A stretch of DNA of 64,000 nucleotides from Aureobasidium sp. EXF-3400. Lineage: Eukaryota; Ascomycota; Dothideomycetes; Dothideales; Saccotheciaceae. Below are positions 47,980-60,200 of this stretch, one piece after another. The notes beneath the pieces were generated by a model. The model was not told the DNA's origin. It made no database searches and saw only the letters and a list, made by a program, of their open reading frames with translations. Position 1 is the stretch's first letter. Each line of letters begins with the position of its first letter. A program made the translations under genes and the position numbers. The stretch lies in the NCBI GenBank assembly GCA_024195585.1, contig SWBL01000002.1, positions 365,782-429,781 of the forward strand. Direction: 5' to 3'.

Positions 47980-48585
47980 GATGTGTGATGTGTGAGTGCT
48001 TGTCAAGAGGGAAAGATTGAAAGGTTCAATTGCGTAGAAAAGGCCAGAAATAGTTCAGGCCTCATTGGACCAGGGACTACCTCAGCTCTTACGTTAGCGG
48101 GGTCCCAAGGCGGTGACGATGCGAAGCGTTGAGACCTGAGCCGCCCAAGCTTCCAATTCGTGGGGTGTCCTTCTGGCAAAAATCGCCATCCAATGAACGC
48201 CACAATGCAACCAGAAAACCGTCGTTCAATTATTCTAGACGAATCTTAATCGTCTAACGCAGCTATCCTTTCCCAACAGCTATACCACCATCCGTTTTGA
48301 GATGTGACCTTCAACACTTGCTTTCGTCATACCCGTTTCGGTCTGTCTCATCCTCCAATCTGGAAGCTTGGACGCTTCGTTTCCCATTCATCTCTTGCCG
48401 CAATGCTTCTTGCTGTACCGACAAGCTGATGTTATGTGAACTTTGCTCATTTCAACGTGTATCGAGCTGTGTTGCTGCCAGCGTCTTGATGTGGCACTTC
48501 CAAGGGTCGTGGGACGTGATGGATGATGGCATGCACTGCCATCTGAAACATTGATCTTCTTTTTTCTTTATCCTGCTTGTTTTGC
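47980..48585. other. Intergenic
   Basis: Promoter of the phosphoglucomutase gene and 3' flank of ISA2. No gene is recognised. Confidence 0.4.
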
Positions 48586-49264
48586 TCATGCTTGGATATC
48601 AAAACTGGATCCACAACCACAACTGCTGGTAGCTCCCGGAATCCCCGTCACCTTGAACTGACTGCCGATCAACTCCATTGTGTAGTCAATCTTGCTGCCG
48701 CTGAGAAGCTCGAGACTGGGCTCATCGATGACCACTCTGGCTCCCTTGCCATCTTCCGACTCAAACACTGTATCTTCTTCTTGTGATATCTCTTCTAGCG
48801 TTGTTGTCGACATGAGGTATTGGAAGCCGTGGCAGCCGCCGGATTCTACTGCGACACGTAGGCAGAGGGATGGGTTATTCTCCTTCGTAGAAATTGCATG
48901 TAGACGCTACAGAATCCAGTCAGTATACCGCATTGCCGACCATCTGTACTTGCATACTTACATTGACAGCGCGAGGCAGAATATCTATCATCATGTCTTC
49001 GCCGTTCTCATTCTTTCGCGGGTTGATGATGGCCTTGACTGCTTGACGACTAGACGCACTGAAAGCTCGACTGCTCTGTGACGGCAGGATATCTTTTGTG
49101 AAGGGCGCGAAACGAGGTACTGGTGCGGATCGTGGCGATAGTTGCGACGGGCGAGCAGAGAGTGATAGTTGGCGGCGGGGGTAAAATATGCGCGCATCTC
49201 TAGAGGCTTGGTTGAATGCGCTGCGACAGCATCGCAGCAGAGAGTCTCTTCCTGAAAATGCCAT
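48586..49264 (-). CDS. ISA2: Mitochondrial iron-sulfur assembly protein ISA2/ISCA2
   Basis: Exons 49264..48962 and 48906..48586 encode 207 residues; the intron is 55 nt. Residues 1-75 are an Arg/Ser-rich mitochondrial presequence. The A-type carrier domain follows: LPRAVNRLHAIS, RVAVESGGCHGFQYLMS with the first Cys, VVIDEPSLELLSGSKIDYTMELIGSQF, and the paired cysteines in SSCGCGSSFDI near the C-terminus. These three Cys bind iron or an Fe-S cluster. The family matures mitochondrial [4Fe-4S] proteins together with ISA1 and IBA57. The order of motifs and the FQY insertion favour ISCA2 over ISCA1. Confidence 0.93.
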
Positions 49265-49939
49265 AGTTGATTGTGGTAAGTCGTAGGTATGCGGGTGTCA
49301 AGTTTCAATATACTCAGAGCGGCGGCGAGAGTTATGTCAGCAAAACGCCGACAATCTCCGGAGCTCGAAACAAGATCTTATCTCGATGTCCAGGGTGACA
49401 CCATTAGCGAGTCAAATCGAGACAAAAGTGCTTCGGCAACAGCGACGACATGATTTATCTCATCATCTAGACTCTTCACACATGCCTATAGTATACGATC
49501 TTCAAAGAAGTCTATCCGAGGAGAGTGTTACATCGTGATGACGTTGTACACTCAATATCGTGTTTTGCAACAATCAATTTCAGAAGATGGGTCAAGATCA
49601 TTAGCGAACAGACAGACCGTTCTAAGCAATGCCATATATCACAATTATTTGTTTAAATCGACATCAATCAGTATGCATACAGCGAAGAGACTTTCAAAGA
49701 GCTTGATACGAAAGTGTGAAAGACCGTGAAAGTTGATGTGGTCGTTGCCGGCACGCAAGAGGTGTAAGTAGCTAAGACACATCTTATCTGATCATCTCTC
49801 CTACCAGACGCGTGCGAAACACGGAAGGTGCAACGCGGTGGATGGAAGAACGGCGTCGCTGACATTAACCACACGTCCTTCTCGATTTAGACGTCCCTGT
49901 GAACACTTCATCTTTTGTCAAGACATTGATTCTGATACC
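49265..49939. other. Divergent intergenic
   Basis: 675 bp between divergent ISA2 and the oxidoreductase. An ACGCGT occurs at 49808-49813 but has no special support. No gene is seen. Confidence 0.35.
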
Positions 49940-51585
49940 ATGTCGAGTGACCATCATGCGTCTTCAGTACTCCCGCGAATTCTAATCATTGGCGCCGGCT
50001 CTCGCGGTACTGCGTATGCTCGAGCCGTGTCAGAATCTGGAAGAGGCATTGTGGCAGCTGTTGCAGAACCGATAGCTTTCAAGCGCAATCTTCTAGGATC
50101 CAAGTACATATGGAACTCAGACAAGGGTCCTTCAGAAGGACAGGAATTCAATGACTGGAAACACTTCTTACAATGGGAGACCAAACGCCGGGATGATGCT
50201 GATGCTGGCCGCCAAGTCCCTCCTGGTATTGATGGCATCTTCATCTGCATACTTGATGAACAGCATGCAGAAGTCATCACAGCTCTGGGCCATCTATCAA
50301 TTCATACTCTTTGTGAAAAGCCATTGGCGACAACTCTGAAAGACTGTATGGCCATCTCGGCAGCCATGTCGTCTAAACAAGGAGGTCAGTCTGCAATTTT
50401 TGGCATCGGACATGTCCTTCGATACAGCCCTCACAACATGCTGTTACGCAAACTGGTCCTGGAAGATCAGTTGATCGGTCCTATATTATCCATGGAGCAC
50501 ACTGAGCCTGTTGGTAACTGGCATTTTACTCATAGTTACGTCAGGTAAGTTGCATATTCTCGACGCATATCTCTTGTGTTGATCCGAGCATTAGGGGCAA
50601 CTGGAGAAAAGAGTCCACGACAGCCCCGTCATTACTGACAAAATCATGCCACGACATTGACTTTTTGTTATGGATGCTATGTTCACCTGCCCCTGGAACT
50701 AATGATCCTGCGCATGTTCCAGCATCAGTGGCCTCGTTCGGATCTTTGAAACAGTTCCAGCGATCTCGGAAGCCTGCGGGTGCCGGAACTGCCACAAACT
50801 GTACACGATGTCCGATCGAGAAGACTTGTACTTACAGCGCCCCAAGAATATATCATGACAACCAACTTGCCAAAGGGAATACTGAGTGGCCAGTCAATAT
50901 TGTCAACCCAGAGATAGAAGCATGTTATAACGACCATGGCAAGGAAGCCGCGAAGAACATGCTGCTGAAGACACTTGAACTCGACTACGATGACAACACA
51001 CCGCCTGAGGAGATACACAAGCGTCCGTGGTTCGGGAGATGCGTCTGGGAGTCCGAGAACGATGTTTGTGACGATCAGTATGTCCTTCTCTCTTGGAATG
51101 ACGATCCCTTGACCGAAACCGCAAACACTGGTCTAGTTAGCCCTGGTGGCAAAGACCCTCCAGCTAGGATGGCCAAGACTGCTTCTTTCCACATGATTGC
51201 CCAGACCGAGAAACAGTGCGAGCGGCGAGGCCGAATCTATGGCGAGAAGGGGGAGATCTCGTACGATGGAACCCTAATCACGATATACGATTTCTCGACC
51301 GGGCAGTTTGAGCACCATCGTCCGCATAGACCTGGCGGAGGCCACGGTGGAGGCGACTACGGACTGGCGACCCAGTTCCTCAAGGCCATCGATGCGGTAA
51401 AGTCGGAGAAAATGTCGATTGAGGAAGCTCAAACTCAACACCTTGGATGTACTCTGGAAGAAGTCATCAGAAGCCACGCTCTGGTCTTCGCAGCAGAAGA
51501 AGCTCGACTCGAGAACAAAGTTGTCGACTGGCAGCAGTGGTGGGACTCATGCCTTGAGCGGTTCAGCCCTCAAAACGGTGTGTAA
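49940..51585 (+). CDS. Gfo/Idh/MocA-family NAD(P)-dependent oxidoreductase
   Basis: Exons 49940..50544 and 50595..51585 encode 531 residues; the intron is 50 nt. A Rossmann nucleotide-binding loop lies at residues 14-23 (ILIIGAGSRG), and the catalytic-lysine motif EKP is at 126-128 (LCEKPLATT). The C-terminal half has the family's beta-sheet domain style, ending with a helical element. Substrates in this family are sugars, inositols or other polyols; the substrate here is unknown. The protein is longer than the common ~360-residue members, with a Cys-containing insertion (NCTRCPIEKTC) and a His/Gly-rich loop (HHRPHRPGGGHGGGDYG). Confidence 0.88.
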
Positions 51586-52496
51586 CAACTTCTAAACAGC
51601 CCTGAGGTTTATGTGTCTATCAACCCTAAGAGCCAACAACCGAATAGCTGCAGCTACCTCCACTTTCTACATGTCTGCTACATTCCGCCATGTTTTACCC
51701 CAAACCTTTATTATATTGTCAAAGTCTTGGATTCTTGGCGAACATGACTTGGCACGTTTCAGTGAAATCTGTGAGGCTGTGTCGACTCCGCTCTGATGGA
51801 TCAACTTCATGGTTCGTCACAAATCACAACTTTAATGATTAACTTAATGGTTCGTTACACATACTTTACTAAGAGATCGGGATGCCAAAGGCAAGCTTGA
51901 CTCAGGCATGTCGAATTGGCTTCAAGGCCATTGGCCGGCCTCAATCATTGGCCATCACTCAAACTAGCCTGCCGCCTGAGACTTTGCTCTTGCGCAAGCC
52001 AGCGGCTCAGGACCACCGCACTCTCTCGCGTATGGTGTACCACCGAGTGAGCAGTTCGCTTGAGGCTGACTGCTACCGAGCGACATTTGGATCGCCTGAC
52101 TCGCGCGCCTCGACACATTCTTCCACCTATCCACCGAGTGCTCCAGCCGAAGCGTGGTCCATGTGACTTCCATGCACATGGTGAGATGGGCCCTACATGT
52201 AGGAGAGATTGGGTCAGATCAACACATGGCAAGGCCTGTCGTTGTTTCAGACTTATACAGCGCAATATCAAAAAGTTAGTAAGTAGTTCTGGATGGCCTA
52301 TGGCGACCAAGGCCATCGGTCGGCCAAGTATATATATCAGCACCTCTTGCACCTTTTGCATCTTTCTTTTCTTCAGAGCCGTGCTCCAGAATATACTCAA
52401 GCATACACATTCTTTGAATCTTCCAAAAAGTCACTCTTTTGAACTTACTCCAAACCTCTTTTTCCAAACAACAACTTCATACCCTACTCAGAAATC
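51586..52496. other. Promoter region of the pectate lyase gene
   Basis: 911 bp without a gene. It holds three ATTGGC words (inverted CCAAT-type boxes) at 51915, 51930 and 51947, a short imperfect direct repeat ATGGTTCGT at 51810 and 51848, and a TATATATA at 52329. Confidence 0.45.
52329..52336 (+). promoter_or_regulatory. TATA box of pectate lyase gene
   Basis: TATATATA about 160 bp upstream of the start codon, followed by a CT/CA-rich leader. This is the pattern of strongly inducible fungal secreted-enzyme genes. Confidence 0.5.
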
Positions 52497-53321
52497 ATGC
52501 ATTTCAACGCCTCCGTCATCCTCGCCGGTCTGCTCTCCATGGCCGCCGCCGAGCGCCTTGGTCCCCTCCGCACCCGCGCCTCTTCCTCTTTCCCCATCCC
52601 CGCCAGCAAGGGCTCCGTCACCTACAAGACCGCCAAGTCCATTTCCGGCACCTTCGACGGTGGCTACAAGACCTACGGCCGTGGCGTCAAGTGCGGTGGC
52701 CAAGCTGAGGGCGGTAACGAGGACGCTGTGTTCGTCCTTGCTGACGGCGCTACCCTCAAGAACGCCATCATTGGCAAGGACCAGAACGAGGGTGTGCACT
52801 GTCTCGGTGCTTGCACCATTGAGAACGTTTGGTGGGATGCTGTTTGCGAGGATGCCTTGACCTTCAAGGGTAACGGCAACGGCAAGGTTATTGGCGGTGG
52901 TGCCCGTGGTGCTGAGGATAAGGTTATCCAGCACAACGGTGTTGGTTCCATCACCATCGACGGCTTCACCGTCACTGATTTTGGAAAACTGTACCGCAGC
53001 TGTGGTAACTGCAAGCAGAACGGGTAAGTTTGAATCTCTTCTGCCATAAACTATTTCTCGGGAATGACACTAATGGCAAAAAACAGCGGTGCTAGAAAGG
53101 TCACCATCAACAACGTCAAGGCCACCAACGGCAAGTACCTCGTCGGCATCAACAGCAACTACGGCGACACTGCCACCATCACTAAGACCTGCGCCAAGTC
53201 TGTCAAGCACATCTGCCAGGAATACAAGGGTACCAACAACAACAACCAGGAGCCTTCTACTCTCAGCGAGGGTCCTTCCAAGTCTTGCATCTACAAGACT
53301 TCTGATGTTGCTGTCTGCTAA
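52497..53321 (+). CDS. Pectate lyase, polysaccharide lyase family 3
   Basis: Exons 52497..53023 and 53087..53321 encode 253 residues; the intron is 63 nt. A signal peptide ([22 protein letters not shown]) indicates secretion. The right-handed beta-helix of PL3 is evident in [49 protein letters not shown] and [34 protein letters not shown], with the paired cysteines that form the family's disulfides. The enzyme cleaves polygalacturonate by calcium-dependent beta-elimination, so it acts on plant cell walls. Codon usage is strongly biased to C-ending codons, which suggests high expression. Confidence 0.97.
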
Positions 53322-53687
53322 ATTGGTTCTTCTGACGATCGAGAGAGAAGGAGGGAAGAAGGAGATGGAATGATTGAGAAGATGGCTTCTCCTGTTTGAA
53401 GCACATTCTCGGGCTGGTTTCTGAGGATGTTCTTTGGGCAGTTTTTTGAGCTTTGGACTTAGTGTTTTGTTGTAGGAGATGGAAACTTTTTGTAGTTTTT
53501 GATTTTGCAATAGAAAGAAGTTCAAGTACGAAAATTCTATACCTTATGTGTACTCACAGCGCAAACTGTGGGACCGAATGTTTCTCGAGCTTTAAAGATT
53601 GGAAGTGAGTTGAAGATATGTAGTCTCTCTATAGTATTGTCTGGGAGGCTATGGTTGTAGGGGTTGACGGTCTGGGTCACGTTTTGC
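53322..53687. other. Convergent 3' intergenic
   Basis: Between the 3' ends of the pectate lyase and RBR genes. No gene is seen. Confidence 0.4.
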
Positions 53688-54800
53688 TTATGCGTTTCCA
53701 GCAGCTCGTGCAGCTCTTTCGGCTCTACGCGCAGTTCTTCGTGCCTCGCGCCGAGTAGAACTTTCTTCGGCCCTCGTGCTCTCTCGTCCAGAGATGTGTG
53801 TGGTAATGGTGTTTCTTATAGTACGAGTAAGTCTTGGCGTAGGAGGGATAGTGGCTTGCACAGTACGAGCTGGAGTTGGGGCAGCGTTCGGGTTGTCCCT
53901 GGGAAAGATCCCAATTCTGGCAATTGTTCGCGGCGGATTCGTTGCGATCGCACGATAGTGTAAGCAACTCTCTGCGTGACGTTGGTTGCCTTCTCTAAAA
54001 ATGTCGCTGTAATCTGCAGAGCAAATCCAGCAGAATTGATGACGGCATCTGGAGCCTGAATCATGTGTCAGCGTCAGAAGGGCTAGTCAAAGGAGAAGGG
54101 GTTACTGACAAGTCATGTGGTCGCACCCAGTGTTCTTCTGGATAGCTACAGTGCACTTGGGGCATTGCTTCGAGATCTTGTTGACTTCTTGCTGTGACTT
54201 TTCGTCTTCGACATTCCGTTTTTCGCGAAGAGCCTGGAATTTTTCGCAAGTCTGGTCTTGGTGCCAGTTAGCCTGGCAGGCAACACAATGCTTGTGTCCG
54301 CATTCCTGACAGCGAAAGATAGGCTCATCCGCACCACCTGGGTGTATCTGACCAGAGTCGCAGGTGGTGGAGAAACAGTGTCTGAAATCTTGGTCTGCTG
54401 CAAGTGTTGCACTGATACATGCTTGATCATACCTTGATCAACTTTAGTCAATCATGTCAGTAGACTTTGGAGCCTAGCTAACTCACTTGGCAAAGTTCTC
54501 AGCGTTTGTCATGTTCTCGACTTCTTTGTAAGTCAGTGTGATAGGGCATTCGGGGCATGCAACCTCGTCCCAGTTCTTGGAGTCGATTTCGTTATTAAGG
54601 TGACTGAGGTAGCAAGGACGACAGACATTCTGTTCATGCTCGTGTGAGGAGACTCTCTTAGGGCTTGGGAATTGGTTGATGCCTTTCTCGACATCACATA
54701 CTAGACATGTTCGTCTAGACATCTGCTTCTTTTTTGGTGGTTCGGCTTCATCTTCAGAAGATGATTCTACCTTCAGGGCGCGTTTCTCTATTTGAGACAT
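53688..54800 (-). CDS. RBR-type (RING-IBR-RING) E3 ubiquitin ligase-like protein
   Basis: Exons 54800..54487, 54432..54110 and 54055..53688 encode 334 residues, with two 54-nt introns. RING1 cysteines run from CLVC (32-35) through CRPC to CPEC (82-85). The IBR is HCFSTTCDSGQ..FRCQECGHKHCVACQANWH..TC. RING2 is [30 protein letters not shown]; the Cys in TGCDHMTC is at the position of the catalytic, ubiquitin-accepting cysteine of RBR ligases. The C-terminal 70 residues are Thr/Pro-rich then Arg/Ala-rich (STRREARRTARRAERAARAA), probably a long basic helix. Substrates are unknown. Exon 2 begins at an AAG acceptor, chosen because it restores the IBR start KYDQAC. Confidence 0.87.
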
Positions 54801-55773
54801 GGTAGCTGAGGTCGATGTAGAGGAAGAGAAGAAGGTGAGCAAGTTGGAAGATTATAAATACGTTGGAGGTGTGGTGGTGAGATCCGGTCAAGCATCAGTG
54901 AAGGCAAGGTGGCTTCAAGCATTAACAGGTGAAGCCTTGGGGTCTTGAAGTCCTGGCGAGGGTATGGTCATATACTGCTATGCACACTTGCCGTGGGGAT
55001 ATGGGTTCCAGAGAAGGCTTGGGCTGCAGGAGAAATATATAGTAGATAGAGAGGCTGTTAATACACACAGCTTCGAGCTCCGGTCTTCACTTTCGGTGAG
55101 TATTGATGTCAAGACATCAGTAGACACGATGCCTGATGCTGGACAATATTCATTGATTACAGACGTGTCGAACTTACGGTAGAACTCTCTCGGAAGACAA
55201 TGCTATACAGCGAATCAGATTTTACGGCGACACTCGGCCACATGGAAAGTTCCTCGAAAACCATCAACTTGACGGCGAACACTGTACCGCGTCGAAGTTT
55301 ATTCACCAGTGTTGGTTTTGAGAGTGGCATGGCTGCGCAGCTCAGATGGAGTCCAGCGAGAAAGCATGGTCAAGGATTTTGTCCAGCCTATGATTAGCGA
55401 AGCCGTCTCAAGACTTTTGACACGGATTGGGCAGACAATGAAGCCTGGTCGCAAAGCTCTTTCTGCTGCACATTCATCCAATGATATCTTTCGTCCAGGA
55501 TGAACTGTGAAGCGGACAAGAATAATCCGAGAGTTGTGTCTTCAGGATGGTCTCTGAAGAAAGCGGTGGCCTTCAATGTCAGGAAGGAAAGATGAAGCTT
55601 GAGAAGGAGTGCTATGGAAGCAGATGATACTCAAATAGGAAGTGGCTCGTGCTGTAGTCAACTTCACCCCCAGCGGGCGGCGCGTCATCTCCACAAGGTC
55701 TCTGGAGCGTGGCATACCGAACGCCGGACGACAGCTCCTTGTCTAGTACAGTGTTGCTGCTCACGATTCTATC
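54801..55773. other. Divergent intergenic
   Basis: 973 bp between the RBR gene and ARPC4. Several short open frames exist but none is convincing. Confidence 0.35.
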
Positions 55774-56499
55774 ATGGTACAGCTTCCAGCCCTCTACCGC
55801 TATTCCAGGACCTCTCATAGTCTGACCAATGTCTAGTCGCAATCACTCCGACCATACCTGCAATGCGTGCGGTCGTCCCTGACGGCCGCCATGTCGCTGT
55901 CCAACTTCGCATCCCAAGCTTCCGAACGCCATAATGTCCCCGAGATCGAAGCCCAAACCTCGCCCGAAGTCCTTCTAAACCCTCTGACTGTCTCTCGTAA
56001 CGAGAACGAGCGTGTCTTCATCGAGCCCAGTGTCAACAGCATCCGCGTCAGCATCAGGATCAAGCAGGCAGACGAGATCGAACACATTCTGGTCCACAAG
56101 TTCACCCGCTTCTTGACACAGCGTGCCGAGTCATTCTTCATCCTCAGAAGGAAACCCGTCAAGGTCCGTGGACCTCATACCCTACACTACCCTGTATACC
56201 AAACTCACACGACAATAGGGATACGACATCTCCTTCCTCATCACAAACTTCCATACCGAGGAGATGCTTAAGCACAAGCTTGTCGACTTCATCATTCAAT
56301 TCATGGAAGAGGTCGACAAGGAGATTTCTGAGATGAAGCTCTTCGTACGTTGCCCTTGCTACCCAGTGCTACCCGATCATGACTTACACATCGCAGTTGA
56401 ACGCCAGAGCAAGATTCGTCGCCGAATCTTTCTTGACCCCTGTAAGACCCTTTCTCTTCTTGTTTGCCGTTCCATACTCATCCTACCTAGTTCGACTGA
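55774..56499 (+). CDS. ARPC4: Arp2/3 complex subunit ARPC4
   Basis: Five exons: 55774..55776, 55837..56163, 56219..56344, 56397..56441 and 56491..56499, encoding 169 residues, the family's normal length. ARPC4 is a core subunit of the Arp2/3 actin-branching complex. Exon 1 codes only for the start Met; the spliced product reads [20 protein letters not shown]. The middle contains [41 protein letters not shown] and [21 protein letters not shown]. The last exon carries only Phe, Asp and stop. Introns are 60, 55, 52 and 49 nt. A start at the ATG at 55891 would drop 19 conserved residues. Confidence 0.93.
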
Positions 56500-57204
56500 T
56501 TCAGCTGCACGTCGCTTTGTGCTCCTCCAAGGTCTCTGTATCTGGTCTTGGCGCTGCATTACATAGAAGATTCCCAAAGATACCAATTCGATCAGAAACG
56601 ATTACGACCAACCCCCTTTCTTGGACGAACACTACACTTCTACCAGTCGAAAAGGACGAACGCTCATGTCTTGTACCTCATCTGAGACCCATATCCCTGC
56701 AGAAGGTCGGTTTGCTTGGTGTCAGCATGCTTTCATTCACGTGCGCACGGTCCACCCGCAACCAACGCCTCTGTAGGCACTTGTATCATGAAACGGTAGT
56801 ATACCTTCATCTTCCTTTGCATGTCATCTCCTTTCTATCCTTGATATCCTGATAACGTGCTGCTACTGTTCTGTTCGTGATATCCTCTGCTGCATTGGAC
56901 ATACCCAATGGGTCTAAACTCCTTCGTTGCTGGGACAAACCATTTTTCCTATCTATACTTCATCGATCAAGAGGAGGGCGCTTTTCACTTTCATGGTCGG
57001 AGTCACGTGGAAGTTGCCGAAGGGTCAGCGGCATATCAAAACAGCAACGCCAGCGTCACTTGCTCGGCGTCTAAACACCTCCCAATGTTCATCACATTGC
57101 AAGATCGTCCTCGCGTTTCTCATCGCCGTCCTCATACCTTCGTCTACGTCCAATACTTGAAACAGGCCACTCAGATTCGAAGCCTTCGGCAAACGTCCTG
57201 CTTC
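56500..57204. other. Intergenic and probable 5' leader
   Basis: 705 bp. A frame beginning at the ATG at 56908 runs without stop into the next gene, but its translation looks unlike a domain; I treat it as 5' leader with low certainty. Confidence 0.35.
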
Positions 57205-60200
57205 ATGTTCCCTCAACCTCGCCGCGCCGGCGACCCCGTCGTGGAGCGTTCCTGGGACACGATGGGTCTCCGCATCGGCAGCACCGAGTGTGCTCCTTGC
57301 GATAACAAACCTACCCATTACCTGGACCCATGCGGACATACCGTCTGCTACGAGCACTACCTGCATCACCCCGAGGACCTTCCTGTCCGCTGTGCACAGT
57401 GTCTCAAGGTTAGTCCTTTCTTCCACGATCTCTTCCCCTGACAATCTCTCTACCCTTGTCCACTGCGCACTCGTTACTTCTTCAAGTTACACGCGTGTTT
57501 ACCGTCACTCGCGCTTGAACGTTCTACGTCTTGTCCACTGCGCACCCGCTTTCTCCCCCGTCACTCGTTTTCCTTTCTTCAGACTGCGCACTCCCTTCCT
57601 CCTCCGACTTCGTACTTCCCTTCTACTTCAACTTCGCACTTCCCTTCTACTTCAACTTCGCACTCCCTTTCTCATCCGCTTTTTCACTCCCTTCCTCCTT
57701 CCGCTTCGCACTTCCTTTCTCCAACTTGACACTCTGCTTACACTATGATAGCACGTCGACGAGGTGATTGAGATTGAGGAACCCGAACCCGCTGGCTTGG
57801 TACTTCCATCCGCTTGGCTTCCAGGCTCGAGACTGTCTCCCACCAGCACCGTCAACAGTATTTGGGGCAGTCAGTCATCCATTCAGTCGTCGTCTTTCCA
57901 GTCTCTGGACGCTCGTGTTGCCGACATGCGTCGCCCCACTTATGTCCCTGACACTTACCGCGCATCAACTCCTCCTCCTGCTGGCAATGAGGTTCAGCTT
58001 GGTGTCACCAACCGCGGTGCTATCAACCATGTCCCTGTGAGTGATGCTCAACGCACCATTTCTCCCCAGGCCAACTCCGGTCAGCTCGGCGTCGCCAACC
58101 GCGGTGGTATCAACCACACCCCTGTGAGTGATGCTCAGCGCACCATCTCTCCTCAGGCTACCTCTGGTCAGCCTCAAGACACCCAGGCTCAGAAGGGCCG
58201 TTCTTCGACTACTCAGCATGCTCGCTTCCCTTCATTCAACCCTGCTAGACCCGCAGGTGCAAACTTCCCCGAGTATGTTGCCGCCGGCCAAGGTCAGAAG
58301 GCTCCTGAGCAGAAGCAGTCTTCGACCAACCAGACTCAGCAGCACATTCATGCTCCTCAGCCTAGCGCGTTCAAGCCTTCTCACGCCTTCCGTGAGCTTG
58401 CCACTCCCACCCCTGAGGCCGCATCTGGTCAGCAGCAGCCTGCCAGTGTGCAGCAGCCCGGTCCTATCCAGCGCCCTGCCCCTGCCAGCGTCAACCTTCC
58501 CACCAGAAGTCTGATGTCTCCTGTTCACATGGAGCGTCCATCGGCTGTGCCCACTATGCCCAGCGCTATGCGTAACATGAGTCAGGCTGCTCCTCCCATG
58601 CGCGGTCCTATGCCTCATCGCTTCCAGAACGGCTTCAACCAGGGCTTCACTGGTGGCGGCCAGCTCACCAATAGCACTCACTTCAACAGCTTCAACATGC
58701 ATGCTCCTCACCAGCACGGCTCTCACATGAGTGGCTTCCAGACAAACGGCTTCCAGATGAACGGCTTCCAGATGAACGGCTACAACATGAACCGCCCTCA
58801 CATGAGCGCTCCTCAGTACAACCGCGGTCAATTCCAGAACCCTCAGATGTACGGCTCGCAGATGGGTCGTCTCCCTATGCATGGCCAACAGGTGAACCCT
58901 CAGCAGATGTACAACCAGATGCCCGGTTACATGCCCAACCAGCGCATGCCTGCTATGCCTCTTCAGGCCGATCCTTTTGTCGACGCTCGCTCGCCCGTCT
59001 ATGCCAACGCTCGTTTCGCGGCTCCTACCAACATGTATCAGCCCTTCGTCGCTGCCCCTCGGCCTGGACCTCCTGCTCCTGTGAGCAGCCCCGTCAGCAA
59101 CGCTAGTGCTGGCTACTCCTGGGACCGCAGTTCTCAGCAGACCAACAACCACGTCAACGGCATTCAGCAGCCTCAGGCCACCGGCTTCCAGCAGCCTCAG
59201 GCTAACGTCACTCAGCAGCCCCAGGCCAACGTCGCCCAGAAGCCCGAGGCCCAGGTCGCTCAGCAGCCTCAAACCCACGCTGCTCGCATGGCCGACGCCA
59301 TCAGAGCTGGTGTTTTCCACCAAGACGGCAGAGCACCTCGTCATGGTCGTGGCTTGATCTCTCCTGGAGGGGAGAGCCCTGGCAACGAGCTTGTTGTCCA
59401 GCCTCCTGTCGTCCGCAGTCAGGCCGTCCTGGCTCCCGAAGTGCGTCCTGATCCTGCTTGGGTTGATCCCAACGACCGCGTCCTTCCCAACCTCGACGAC
59501 GTGTATGAGCATATGCCTTTTGTCGATACCGCTGCCGAGTCTCGTCCTTGCACCAACGGTGTCATCAAGATTGGCAACATTCCCTATGGCACTACCAAGA
59601 ACGAAGTCATCGCTGCTCTGGGTCGTGCCACTCGCATTGCTTCTCAGCCTAGAGGCACTGCTTACTTGGCTATCCATATCATCATGGAGCGCTCGACCGG
59701 CAAGACCATGGACTGCTACGTTGAGCTGGATACTGTCGACGAGGCCAAGCTTGCCATTGCTGGTTTCTACCAGCGCTGCGACAACAACCGTCACCCTCGC
59801 ATCGGTGACCGCCACGTTGAGATTGAGCTGAGTAGCCAGGAAGCTCTCATGAAGGAGCTGTGCCCTCGTGCCAAGTGCGTCAGATGGGAAGGCCACACTC
59901 CCCACATCTACGCCTCCACCGAGGCCTTCAACTCTGGCTTCCAGGGCTTCATCACCAGTGAAGAGATGGTCATGATCACCAAGCATGCCGAGACTCCCCA
60001 GCGTTCGCCTTTTGCTCTTCGTTGTGTCAACCGCACCTACGAGACCATGATTTCCATCATGCACAAGTACCCTTGGCACGCTACCGAGCACATCACCATC
60101 CGCGAGCGCACTTCTATCTTCTCGTGTGCTTTGATTCAGCTGCGTGTGCTTATCGGTGCTGTTAGCCGCAACAGCCACCCTCAGCACCTTCACCGCGGTT

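Noticed and set aside
56908..57204. Upstream in-frame ATG extending the RING/RRM-like protein by 99 residues
   Set aside because: The extension has leader-like base composition and no domain; the ATG at 57205 directly precedes the finger. It is not fully excluded.
58232..60193. 653-codon minus-strand open frame opposite the RING/RRM-like gene
   Set aside because: It is exactly antisense to a strongly codon-biased gene, its composition (Val/Ala/His-rich repeats) mirrors the Gln/Met-rich sense repeats, and no domain is visible.
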